Part shown: positions 1 to 5,718 of the stretch, in pieces
Position numbering within the stretch: the first letter of the stretch is position 1
Layout of the letters: every line of letters starts with the position of its first letter
DNA from: SKLM01 sp964421785
Lineage (GTDB): Bacteria > Chloroflexota > Anaerolineae > B4-G1
NCBI GenBank assembly: GCA_964421785.1
Contig: CAYQZG010000178.1
Span: 1-6,911 of the forward strand
Length of the DNA stretch: 6,911 bases
Direction of reading: 5' to 3'
The notes under the pieces: generated by a model
What the model was told of the DNA's origin: nothing
Seen by the model: only the letters and a program-made list of their open reading frames with translations
Databases searched by the model: none
Position numbers and translations under genes: made by a program

Positions 1-529
1 TGGTCGGCTCGTCGAGAAAGATGATCTCCGGCTGGTGGATCAGCGTGCAGGCCAGGGCGAGCTTCTTCTGCATGCCGCCGGAGAGGTGGGCGGCCCGGCG
101 GCTGCGGAAACGGGTCAGTCGGGCGAACGCCAGCAGGGCCTCCTTCCGCTCTCGACGAGTCTTCCGGTCGACCTGGAAGACGTCGGCGAAGAAGGTCAGG
201 TTCTCGTCCACGGTCAGATCGCCGTAGAGCGAGAACTGCTGCGGCATATAGCCGATGCGCCGTTTGATCGCCTCGGGCTTCTTCACCGTGTCGTACCCGG
301 CAACCGTGGCGCGACCCTCGCTGGGATCCATGATCGCGCACAACATGCGGATGGTGGTCGTCTTCCCCGCGCCATCCGGCCCCAGCAGCCCGAAGATCTC
401 CCCCCGCCGCACGCTCAAGTCGAGCCCGTCCACAGCCGTCACGTTCTTAAACCGTTTCGTCAGATGATGCGTCTCGATGACGTGGGCCTCCTTGGCCCTT
501 GGCTTATCTTGGTTCAAGGGATACTCCAT
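1..529 (-). CDS. ABC exporter ATP-binding protein, 3' end cut by window edge
   Basis: This is the nucleotide-binding subunit of an ABC-2 exporter, which hydrolyses ATP on the cytoplasmic face to drive the permeases encoded just upstream. The visible 176 codons run from ATG at 529 to the window edge. Walker A is GPDGAGKT (residues 50-57), the Q-loop is YMPQQFSLY (94-102), the signature is LSGGM (149-153) and Walker B is IIFLDE (169-174). The D-loop, H-loop and C-terminal part lie outside the window. Asp replaces the usual Asn in Walker A. From memory, the GPDGAGKT box together with a KLxLACTL stretch after the signature resembles the N-terminal half of the tandem ATPase YbhF, so the full gene could carry one or two ATPase domains. 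It starts 65 nt after the preceding permease stop. No strong Shine-Dalgarno site precedes the ATG, and the spacer holds octamer repeats. The ATPase family is certain; the substrate is unknown. Confidence 0.95.
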   Translation of the reverse strand, partial: MEYPLNQDKPRAKEAHVIETHHLTKRFKNVTAVDGLDLSVRRGEIFGLLGPDGAGKTTTIRMLCAIMDPSEGRATVAGYDTVKKPEAIKRRIGYMPQQFSLYGDLTVDENLTFFADVFQVDRKTRRERKEALLAFARLTRFRSRRAAHLSGGMQKKLALACTLIHQPEIIFLDEPT

Positions 530-554
530 TTCTGCCCACTAGCACTTTGTATGC

Positions 555-578
555 TTGCCCACTTGCCCACTTGCCCAC
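555..578. repeat. Octamer tandem array A, 3 x TTGCCCAC
   Basis: Three perfect copies of TTGCCCAC on the plus strand sit in the 65-nt spacer between a permease stop (595) and the next ATPase start (529). A degenerate unit, TGCCCAC, follows at 533-539, close to that start. The consensus matches the arrays near 4561 and 5719 in the same orientation and the array near 5554 in inverted orientation. The tract is non-coding. Confidence 0.85.
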
Positions 579-594
579 TGGCAAACGTTCACAC

Positions 595-1749
595 TCAGTC
601 GAGCCTCTTCGTCAATCCCCGGGACGCGATGGCGTAGAGGGCCACGCCCAGCACCGCCAGCGCCGCCAGCTGGGGCAGCAGATCGGCCAGGCCGCTCCCC
701 TTGAGCATGATGCCCCGCACGATGGCGGTAAAATGCGTCAACGGGGCCAACTGGGCGGCAAGCTGTGCCGCCCGCGGCATGTTTTCCACCGGGAGGATCT
801 GCCCCGAGAGGATCCTCTCCAGCAACGACCAGAAGAACGCGGCCAGTAGGGCTTGCCCCTGCGTCTTGGCGATTACCGAGATGATCAGCCCCAGGCCGAT
901 CTCGACGACGGTGTAGAAGCCGGTCAAGACGATCAGCAGCGCTGCCGATCCGCGCAGCGGCACCTCGAAGTAGAGGACGCATAACGCCAGCATCTCCAGA
1001 AAAGCGATGTAGGTCACGACCATGGCCAGAAAACCCTTGCTGATGATCAGCTCAAGAGGCCGTATAGGCGTCACGAACAGCTGCTCCAAGGTCCCGGTCT
1101 CCCGCTCCTTGACGATCACAGCGGCGGTGAGGAAGATGGCCAGCATAGCCACGCTGCTCGCCAGGGAGCCTGGGAGCCGAAAGGCCTCCTCCCTCATCTC
1201 CTCGTTGAACCAGATTCGAGAGCGCGGCTCGACTTGACCGCTGATCTCGAAGCTCAGGCCCGCCATCGCCCCGCCTGACAGCCGCTGGGCATAGAGCGAG
1301 GCTGCGCGCTCCAGGTAGCTGCTCGCTTTGGAGGCGACGCCGGGTTCCGAACCGTCCAGCAGCACCTGTACGGTGGCCGTATCGCCCCGGGTGAGACTGC
1401 TCTCGAAGCCAAGCGGGATGGTCAAGCCGGCCCGGGCCGAGCCCTGCTCAATCAGCTGCTCCATCTCGCCGAGGCTGTCGACGTAGCCGTAATAGGCGAA
1501 CAGGTCCGAGGTTTCCAGCATGTCGATCATCTGCCGGCTGCTGGGGCTGCGATCCTGGTCATAGACGGCCATCGGGAGCCCCAGGGTGGGCTCGGCGCTC
1601 GATCGAGCGACGCCCTGGAGCTGGATCGCCGGGATCAGGATGGCGAAGACCAGCAGCGTCTTGTAGCGCCAAAACTGTATCATCTCCTTTCTGATGATAT
1701 CCCACATTCTCAACCACATAGCGATCAGCCTCGTGTCTTCACGTTGCAT
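595..1749 (-). CDS. ABC-2 type exporter permease (second of the operon pair)
   Basis: This is a 384-aa integral membrane subunit of an ABC-2 exporter, in the YhhJ/YbhR-like class. It has the family architecture: a first membrane segment (about 31-48), a long extracytoplasmic domain (about 50-193) holding VYDQDRS (62-68) and WFNEE (180-184), then about five membrane segments between 195 and 376. The conserved cytoplasmic box KERETGTLEQL (214-224) follows segment 2. The loop PVENMP (320-325) is typical of YbhR-like proteins. The ATG at 1749 shares one base with the TAA stop of the upstream permease, which implies translational coupling. Its own Shine-Dalgarno is weak, and Met11, preceded by GAGG, is an alternative start. 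It most likely forms a heterodimer with the adjacent permease and is powered by the ATPase downstream. Substrate not determinable; drugs, lipids or other hydrophobic compounds are usual for this group. Confidence 0.95.
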   Translation of the reverse strand: MQREDTRLIAMWLRMWDIIRKEMIQFWRYKTLLVFAILIPAIQLQGVARSSAEPTLGLPMAVYDQDRSPSSRQMIDMLETSDLFAYYGYVDSLGEMEQLIEQGSARAGLTIPLGFESSLTRGDTATVQVLLDGSEPGVASKASSYLERAASLYAQRLSGGAMAGLSFEISGQVEPRSRIWFNEEMREEAFRLPGSLASSVAMLAIFLTAAVIVKERETGTLEQLFVTPIRPLELIISKGFLAMVVTYIAFLEMLALCVLYFEVPLRGSAALLIVLTGFYTVVEIGLGLIISVIAKTQGQALLAAFFWSLLERILSGQILPVENMPRAAQLAAQLAPLTHFTAIVRGIMLKGSGLADLLPQLAALAVLGVALYAIASRGLTKRLD

Positions 1750-2870
1750 TATGACAGCTTCTTCTCAAGCCGCCAGAGCGTCAGCCCGTTCAGGAACAGC
1801 CCCAGGAAGAGCAGGTAGATCGCGTGGCTGATCAACTCCTGCACGCCTAAGCCCTTCAGAAAGAGGCCCCGGGTGATGACGATGTAGTGCGTGGCGGGCC
1901 ACATCAGAGCTCGCAGACGGGCGTCGGGCGCCATGGCGAAGAGGGGGGTGGTCAGCCCCGACTGGGTGATGGGGAAGAGGAAGAGTAGACTGCCGACGAT
2001 CAAAGCCGCCATCTGGTTGCGCAACGCGCTGGAGAGAGCCATGCTGATACCCAGGCTGGCGATCAAGAAGACGCCGGACAGCAAGATCAGATCGACCAAA
2101 CGGCCCCTGAACGGGACGTCGAAGAAGGCCACCCCGACGCCGGTGAGGAGCAAGACGTCCAGCAGCCCAATCAGCAGGTATGGCGCTGTCTTGCCGATGA
2201 GCAGGTGATGCCGCTGGATGGGTGTGGTCATCAGCTGCTCCATACTCCCTTGCTCCTTCTCGCGCACCAGGGAGAGGATGGCGAAGAGGGCCGGGAAGAC
2301 CAACACGAAGGCCATCAACCCTGGGAGAATCACGTTGAGGTCCCTGACGTCTGGATTGTACAGGGAGCGCGTGCGAAACTCGAGGGCCGACCTCGACGGT
2401 CTGCGGCCCGAGGCGGTCACCAGCTCCTGACGTAGTTCTACGGAGACGTCGGAGGAGAGCGTCTCGGCGTTGCTCTGGATCTTCCGAGCGATGGTGGGGT
2501 CGGTGCCGTCGACGACGATCTGGATGGGTGCGCGCCCTCCGCTCAGCGTCGCCTCGGCGAAGCCCGGGGGCACGATGACCGCGGCACGGGTCTCTCCGGA
2601 GACGACGCAGCGCCGGGCTTGGTCCGCGCTCAGGGTGCGACGCTTGATATCGAAGAAGGTATCCGCCTGGAGGCGCTGGAGATAGGTCCGCGATTGACGG
2701 GTCCGGTCGGCGTCCATCACGGCGATGGGGACGTGCTGGATGTCGGCTGAGATGGCGTACGATAGCAGACCCATCAACAGCACAGCGCCCAGGGTGGCGC
2801 CGACGAGCGCGTAAGGATCGCGCAGCACGTGCCAGAACTCCTTGCGCAACACGGCGAGGAGCCTACGCAT
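1749..2870 (-). CDS. ABC-2 type exporter permease (first of the operon pair)
   Basis: This 373-aa permease has the normal family length. Segment 1 is at about 22-41 after the cytoplasmic start LLAVLRKEFWHVLRDP, and the extracytoplasmic domain spans about 43-178 with VMDADRT (51-57), IVPPGF (99-104) and YNPD (171-174). Four to five further segments lie between 180 and 362. The cytoplasmic box after segment 2 is REKEQGSMEQL (203-213), closer to the YbhS type than to the YbhR type. The ATG at 2870 overlaps the TAG stop of the chimeric gene by 8 nt. GAGGGAG at 2878-2884 lies 7 nt ahead, inside the chimera's last codons. Continued translation of the chimera would therefore couple to this gene. It probably pairs with the permease immediately downstream to form the membrane pore of one exporter. 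Confidence 0.95.
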   Translation of the reverse strand: MRRLLAVLRKEFWHVLRDPYALVGATLGAVLLMGLLSYAISADIQHVPIAVMDADRTRQSRTYLQRLQADTFFDIKRRTLSADQARRCVVSGETRAAVIVPPGFAEATLSGGRAPIQIVVDGTDPTIARKIQSNAETLSSDVSVELRQELVTASGRRPSRSALEFRTRSLYNPDVRDLNVILPGLMAFVLVFPALFAILSLVREKEQGSMEQLMTTPIQRHHLLIGKTAPYLLIGLLDVLLLTGVGVAFFDVPFRGRLVDLILLSGVFLIASLGISMALSSALRNQMAALIVGSLLFLFPITQSGLTTPLFAMAPDARLRALMWPATHYIVITRGLFLKGLGVQELISHAIYLLFLGLFLNGLTLWRLEKKLS

Positions 2871-3564
2871 CGTCCTGCTCCCTCTGGCGGTCGCGAGGCT
2901 CCAAAAGGCCCTGGAGGACGAGGTCGGTCACTTCCTCGACAAACTCATCACTGCCCCACGTCGAGCCCAGTACCGGATCGTCCAGGAAGAAGAGCTGGAA
3001 GAGCCCCATGTGGGCGGCTACCAGATAGCGGGCCAATACGGGGACGTTGACCGCCCGAATCTCCCCCTGATCGACCCGGGATTGGACATAACGCTCCAGG
3101 AGCTGCAGGGCGGGGGCCAACACTTCCTGGTAATACCGCTCCGCGAAGGCGCGGTCGATGAGGATTTGAGAGACGACGGCCCGCAGCATGGGCCTGTTGC
3201 GCACGGTGAAGGCCTGGCGGGCGCACAGCACCGAGGCCAAAAGGTCGTGGGCGTCGACAGCGAGGGCCTGCTCGATCTTGTCCGGGGCGATCTCCATGGC
3301 GCGTTGCTCCTCCTCCGAGGAGACGTGCCGCCGAATGTCGAAGGTGCCGGAGGCGCGGTAGGCTTCGACCAGTTGTCGGCTGGCATTCGACTTGTCGCGA
3401 TCCAGGATCGCGGCGCTCAGCTGTTCCACGTCCGTGGTGGCGGCGTAGCCCAGCAGCACCAGCTGGATGATCGGCATCGCGAACATGACGAAGAGCGTGC
3501 GTGGATCGCGCACGATGTGGAGAAACTCCTTGCGGACCAGGGACCGGATGCGCAGGAGCGACAC
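2863..3564 (-). CDS. Chimeric protein: ABC-2 permease N-terminus fused to TetR C-terminal domain
   Basis: The 233-aa product joins two unrelated families. Residues 1 to about 85 are the start of an ABC-2 permease: cytoplasmic VRKEFLHIVRDPR (10-22), membrane segment 1 (about 24-42), then AAILDRDKS (51-59) and TFDIRRH (74-80). From about 90 to 222 it is the ligand-binding/dimerisation half of a TetR regulator, including MLRA (126-129), APALQLLERYV (150-160), QGEI (166-169) and VLQGL (216-220). These match the intact TetR just upstream. The TetR DNA-binding domain and five permease membrane segments are absent. The junction falls at about 3289-3320, at or near three GAG codons. The GTG start at 3564 is chosen because GGGAGG (3571-3576) lies 6 nt ahead and it begins 1 nt after the tetR stop. 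It could be a decaying deletion scar or an expressed membrane-anchored protein. As a transporter or repressor it should be inactive. Confidence 0.8.
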   Translation of the reverse strand: MSLLRIRSLVRKEFLHIVRDPRTLFVMFAMPIIQLVLLGYAATTDVEQLSAAILDRDKSNASRQLVEAYRASGTFDIRRHVSSEEEQRAMEIAPDKIEQALAVDAHDLLASVLCARQAFTVRNRPMLRAVVSQILIDRAFAERYYQEVLAPALQLLERYVQSRVDQGEIRAVNVPVLARYLVAAHMGLFQLFFLDDPVLGSTWGSDEFVEEVTDLVLQGLLEPRDRQREQDDA

Positions 3565-3565
3565 C

Positions 3566-4207
3566 TCACGCCTCCCTTCGCCCGGGCTCAGCGCCATCCG
3601 TCCCACAGTCCAGCCCCTCGAAGAGCAGGGTGGCCACCACCTCGGGCATGTCGTTCCAGCGGGCCTGAAGCTCGTCATCGCCCAGGATGCGGAGCAGCAG
3701 CAGGCCGATGAACATACTCTGCACGGCGCGCACCGTCAGCGGCACGTCCACCGGCTGTATCTTGCCCTGCGCGACCTGCGCCTCCACGTATTGCTCAATG
3801 AGCTCGATCACCGGCGCGATGAACTGGCCGCGGAACTGCTCGCGCAGAGCCGGCTGCACGAGCATCTGCGGCAGGATGGCGCGCAGCATCTCCTCGCTCT
3901 CCACCACGCGCTCCATGCGGTTCCGGAAGGCGGTGATGAGGAACGTGCGGGGGTCGCTCCGCATAGCCTGCCCCACCTCCTCGTCCAGATCCTCCAGCTC
4001 CGCCAGGCGCATCATCAGTCCGATCAGTAGGTCGCCCTTGCTGTCGAAATAGAGGTAGATCGTGCCCGGCGCGATCCCCGCTCGGTCGGCGATCTCCTTG
4101 ACGGACGTCCGCTGATACCCCTGCTCGGCAAAGAGGGCGGCCGCCGCCTGCAGGATCTCCCGCCGCCGCTCCTGGACATGATGATCTGATGATCCTTGAG
4201 CCGTCAT
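3566..4207 (-). CDS. TetR/AcrR family transcriptional repressor
   Basis: This is a 213-aa one-component repressor of usual length. The N-terminal DNA-binding domain spans about residues 12-60: ILQAAAALFAEQGYQRTSV, then helix-turn-helix KEIADRAGIAPGTIYLYF (37-54) and the common SKGDLL tail. The C-terminal helical ligand-binding and dimerisation domain (about 75-200) is family-variable. The ATG at 4207 has GGAGG 5 nt upstream. It is the first gene of an exporter operon, and a 22-bp palindrome overlaps its own promoter, so the natural inference is autorepression plus control of the downstream exporter until an inducer, probably an exported compound, is bound. The stop codon lies 1 nt before the chimera's GTG. 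The ligand is unknown. Its C-terminal half is visibly related to that of the downstream chimera, indicating a former second tetR copy. Confidence 0.95.
   Translation of the reverse strand: MTAQGSSDHHVQERRREILQAAAALFAEQGYQRTSVKEIADRAGIAPGTIYLYFDSKGDLLIGLMMRLAELEDLDEEVGQAMRSDPRTFLITAFRNRMERVVESEEMLRAILPQMLVQPALREQFRGQFIAPVIELIEQYVEAQVAQGKIQPVDVPLTVRAVQSMFIGLLLLRILGDDELQARWNDMPEVVATLLFEGLDCGTDGAEPGRREA
3571..3576 (-). promoter_or_regulatory. Ribosome-binding site fixing the chimera's GTG start
   Basis: GGGAGG on the minus strand lies 6 nt before the GTG at 3564 and overlaps the last codons of tetR. It decides the start: a longer reading with ATG at 3597 would overlap tetR by 32 nt, and its extra N-terminal residues do not look like the start of a permease. 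Confidence 0.75.
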
Positions 4208-4212
4208 TGTAT

Positions 4213-4217
4213 CCTCC
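4213..4217 (-). promoter_or_regulatory. Ribosome-binding site of tetR
   Basis: GGAGG on the minus strand lies 5 nt upstream of ATG at 4207 and supports that start. It sits 5 bp from the edge of the palindromic operator. Confidence 0.75.
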
Positions 4218-4222
4218 GCCTC

Positions 4223-4244
4223 ACTGAATGAACGTTCATTCAGT
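4223..4244. promoter_or_regulatory. Palindromic TetR operator
   Basis: This is a perfect 22-bp palindrome with half-site ACTGAATGAAC and no central spacer; the inner 20 bp read CTGAATGAACGTTCATTCAG. Size, symmetry and position fit a TetR-family operator. It lies between the tetR start codon and the -10 box (4248-4253) and covers the predicted transcription start near 4241, so a bound dimer would block transcription initiation. The repressor is presumably the adjacent TetR. No second copy of the palindrome is seen elsewhere in the window. Confidence 0.85.
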
Positions 4245-4247
4245 CAG

Positions 4248-4276
4248 ATTGTACCGCAAGCGCCCCAAGCTGTCAA
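4248..4276 (-). promoter_or_regulatory. Sigma-70-type promoter of the tetR-exporter operon
   Basis: On the minus strand the -35 box TTGACA (4276-4271) is a perfect consensus match. A 17-bp spacer (4270-4254) separates it from the -10 box TACAAT (4253-4248), one mismatch from consensus. Expected transcription start is near 4241, inside the 22-bp operator, giving an untranslated leader of about 34 nt to the ATG at 4207. The strong boxes combined with operator occlusion suggest a promoter that is high when derepressed. The run of closely spaced genes downstream suggests it serves tetR, the chimera, two permeases and the ATPase. Confidence 0.85.
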
Positions 4277-4323
4277 GAGCGTGCTGTGGTTCCGCAGGGC
4301 AATCGCACTTGGCGTGCATGCTC

Positions 4324-4347
4324 AGCCTGGATCGTCAGATCCAGGCT
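4324..4347. other. Perfect 10-bp hairpin with GTCA tetraloop
   Basis: AGCCTGGATC (4324-4333) and GATCCAGGCT (4338-4347) are perfect complements around loop GTCA. Neither strand has a T-run of terminator quality afterwards; the plus strand has only TTT. It lies inside the 4295-4446 inverted repeat and about 50 bp upstream of the tetR -35 box. Confidence 0.8.
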
Positions 4348-4361
4348 TTGAGAGTGGGCAA

Positions 4362-4387
4362 CCCTCTGCATCGCCAGATCCAGAGGG
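4362..4387. other. Second hairpin, 7 bp + mismatch + 3 bp, GCCA loop
   Basis: CCCTCTG (4362-4368) pairs with CAGAGGG (4381-4387). After one C-C mismatch, ATC pairs with GAT around loop GCCA. The apex ATC-GCCA-GAT closely matches that of the preceding hairpin (ATC-GTCA-GAT), while the stem bases differ, so the two may be related units with a conserved tip. Confidence 0.65.
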
Positions 4388-4432
4388 GGCAAAGGGGGGC
4401 AGCAAGCAGCCGTAATCAAGTCGATCCTGCAA

Positions 4433-4475
4433 ATGCGATTGCCCTGATAGGTCAGTTCCATCAAGGCAATCGCAT
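4433..4475. other. 11-bp hairpin, alternative partner of the inverted repeat
   Basis: ATGCGATTGCC (4433-4443) and GGCAATCGCAT (4465-4475) are perfect complements; past a C/A mismatch, TGAT (4445-4448) can pair with ATCA (4460-4463). The left arm is the same sequence that can pair with 4295-4307, so the two structures exclude each other. On the minus strand it lies about 120 nt after the ATPase stop at 4596 but is followed by only TTT, so it is a poor intrinsic terminator. Confidence 0.65.
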
Positions 4476-4560
4476 ATGAATCGGGGATGTCCTTCGGCGT
4501 GAACGGCCCCCGTGCGTACTGTCCGTTTACCCTGACGTTATGCAGTTGTTAACGTACAAA

Positions 4561-4592
4561 CCTGCCAACCTGCCAACCTGCCAACCTGCCAA
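4561..4592. repeat. Octamer tandem array B, 4 x CCTGCCAA
   Basis: Four perfect copies of CCTGCCAA begin 3 bp beyond the ATPase stop codon (4596-4598). In the register CTGCCAAC the unit fits the shared consensus YTGCCMAC of the other arrays. The perfect copies suggest recent expansion. The array is intergenic. Confidence 0.9.
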
Positions 4593-4595
4593 CCC

Positions 4596-5537
4596 TCAAC
4601 GCATACACTCGATGAACACGTCCTCAAGCGAGGGCTCGATGATGGTCATCGCGCCTGGTGTGACGCTGCTTTCGCGAAGGACAGCGGCGATAGCCTCCTT
4701 CTGTTGGTCTATGTCTTGGCCGACAACGTGCACTAGCGGGCCGTACATCTCCACCTCTTGCAGCGGCAGCGCGCCGGACTCCGCGGCCTTGCGCAGCACC
4801 TTGACCGCCTTCGGCGTGTCGTCGGGCGCGATTTCCAGTACCTGGCCCCTCATCTCCTGCCGCTTGATAGCCTCCGGCGACCCGGAAGCGATCAGCTGGC
4901 CGCGCCGGATGAAGGCCAGCCGGTGGCAGTGCTCGGCCTCGTCCATGTAGTGCGTGGTGACGAAGACCGTGATCCCCTCCGCGACCAGCCGGTAGAGCAG
5001 GTCCCAGAACGCGCGTCGCGAGATGGGGTCGACGCCGGCGGTGGGCTCGTCGAGGAAGAGCAGCTCAGGGCGGTGGAGGATGGCCGCGTTGAGCGCCAGC
5101 CGCTGACGCCAGCCGCCCGATAAGTCCTTTGTGCGCGTCTGCTCGCGGCCCTGCAGATCGGTCAGCCGGAGCGCCTCCTGAATGCGCTGCTGGAGCAGGT
5201 CGTTCTCCAGCCCGTACGCCCGGCCGTAGAAGCGGAGATTCTGGAGCACGGTCAGGTCGTCGTAGAGGCTGAAGGCCTGGGCCATGTAGCCGATGCGCGG
5301 CCGGAGCTGGCCCGGGTGATCGGCCACGGGTATGCCCAGGACCTCCACTGACCCCGCGCTCGGCGGCAGCAAGCCGAGCATCATGCGGATGGTGGTGGTT
5401 TTCCCGGCGCCGTTCGGCCCTAAGAAGCCGAAGATCTCCCCGCGCCGCACCTCGAAGTCGATCCCATCGACGGCGACGAAGTCCCCGAACCGCTTGGTCA
5501 GGCCCTGGGCAATGATGACGGCGTCAGGTTCGTTCAT
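4596..5537 (-). CDS. ABC exporter ATP-binding protein
   Basis: This is a complete 313-aa ATPase of an ABC-2 exporter. It shows Walker A GPNGAGKT (40-47), Q-loop YMAQ (84-87), signature LSGGW (139-143), Walker B LLFLDE (159-164), D-loop AGVD (167-170) and H-loop His196 in VTTHYMDEAE. A C-terminal extension (about 225-313) ends in the common EPSLEDVFI box. All catalytic residues are present, so it should be active. From memory, the YMAQxFSLY and VTTHxMDEAE stretches and overall length resemble the C-terminal half of YbhF, complementing the N-half-like ATPase at the left edge. The start is ATG 5537, with only a weak GGTG element ahead. It follows a permease across a 244-bp gap and could be cotranscribed with it or have its own promoter, which I cannot identify. 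It ends 389 nt before tetR and probably outside that operon. Substrate unknown. Confidence 0.97.
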   Translation of the reverse strand: MNEPDAVIIAQGLTKRFGDFVAVDGIDFEVRRGEIFGFLGPNGAGKTTTIRMMLGLLPPSAGSVEVLGIPVADHPGQLRPRIGYMAQAFSLYDDLTVLQNLRFYGRAYGLENDLLQQRIQEALRLTDLQGREQTRTKDLSGGWRQRLALNAAILHRPELLFLDEPTAGVDPISRRAFWDLLYRLVAEGITVFVTTHYMDEAEHCHRLAFIRRGQLIASGSPEAIKRQEMRGQVLEIAPDDTPKAVKVLRKAAESGALPLQEVEMYGPLVHVVGQDIDQQKEAIAAVLRESSVTPGAMTIIEPSLEDVFIECMR

Positions 5538-5553
5538 GATTCACCGGGTGGGA

Positions 5554-5585
5554 GTGGGCAAGGGGGCACGTGTGCAGGTTTGCAG
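5554..5585. repeat. Octamer array C, inverted and degenerate
   Basis: Four consecutive 8-bp units on the plus strand (GTGGGCAA, GGGGGCAC, GTGTGCAG, GTTTGCAG) are the reverse complement of the YTGCCMAC family. Partial units flank them (GTGGGA at 5548-5553 and GTGCGGGC at 5586-5593). The tract begins 16 bp upstream of the ATPase ATG and is oriented opposite to arrays A, B and D. Sequence drift suggests it is older than arrays A and B. Confidence 0.65.
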
Positions 5586-5602
5586 GTGCGGGCGTTCGCC
5601 CT

Positions 5603-5631
5603 TTGCCGAGCCGGGATAAGGGTGCTATAAT
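5603..5631 (+). promoter_or_regulatory. Orphan plus-strand promoter-like sequence
   Basis: On the plus strand TTGCCG (5603-5608) is followed 17 bp later by a perfect TATAAT (5626-5631) preceded by the extended -10 TGC. It points away from the ATPase and into the 3' end of the permease on the other strand. No convincing plus-strand gene follows: the only ORF is 35 codons (5637-5744) with ATG 6 nt after the -10, which would make a nearly leaderless message. It may yield an antisense RNA, be a relic of a lost gene, or be chance. Confidence 0.4.
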
Positions 5632-5718
5632 GCAACATGCCTTTACCATCTCTACTTGACCTCGCTCCCATAGAGCAGTCGCTGGGACACCAAGCCTCTT
5701 GCAGACATCTCGTCTGTA

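Larger units (their letters stand above)
4295..4446. repeat. Inverted-repeat-bounded, hairpin-rich block
   Basis: Arms CAGGGCAATCGCA (4295-4307) and TGCGATTGCCCTG (4434-4446) are perfect 13-bp reverse complements enclosing about 126 bp. Two smaller hairpins lie inside. A third copy of the arm core, GGCAATCGCA, lies just outside at 4465-4474. The arrangement resembles a miniature inverted-repeat element or a structured RNA, but I see no flanking target-site duplication and do not recognise a family. Together with array B and the tetR promoter it fills most of the gene-free 4208-4595 stretch. Confidence 0.55.

Noticed and set aside
35..637. 200-codon plus-strand open frame at the left edge
   Set aside because: It is antisense to the ATPase with all Walker and signature motifs on the minus strand.
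2842..3711. 289-codon plus-strand open frame
   Set aside because: It is antisense to the tetR end, the chimera and the permease start, is low-complexity in composition, and has no recognisable domain. It is a high-GC shadow.
4295..4446. Confident call of a transposable miniature element
   Set aside because: The 13-bp inverted repeats are perfect but no target-site duplication flanks them and a second copy cannot be checked here.
4433..4475. Intrinsic terminator for the ATPase gene
   Set aside because: The stem is good but only three T residues follow on the minus strand, and it lies about 120 nt past the stop; kept only as a hairpin.
4228..4479. 83-codon plus-strand open frame in the tetR upstream region
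   Set aside because: It starts inside the palindromic operator and runs through the hairpins with no supporting ribosome site.
5531..5546. Second TetR operator-like sequence at the ATPase start (GTTCATGATTCAC)
   Set aside because: It shares short words with the 4223-4244 operator but is not palindromic, and most of it is coding sequence and the start codon.
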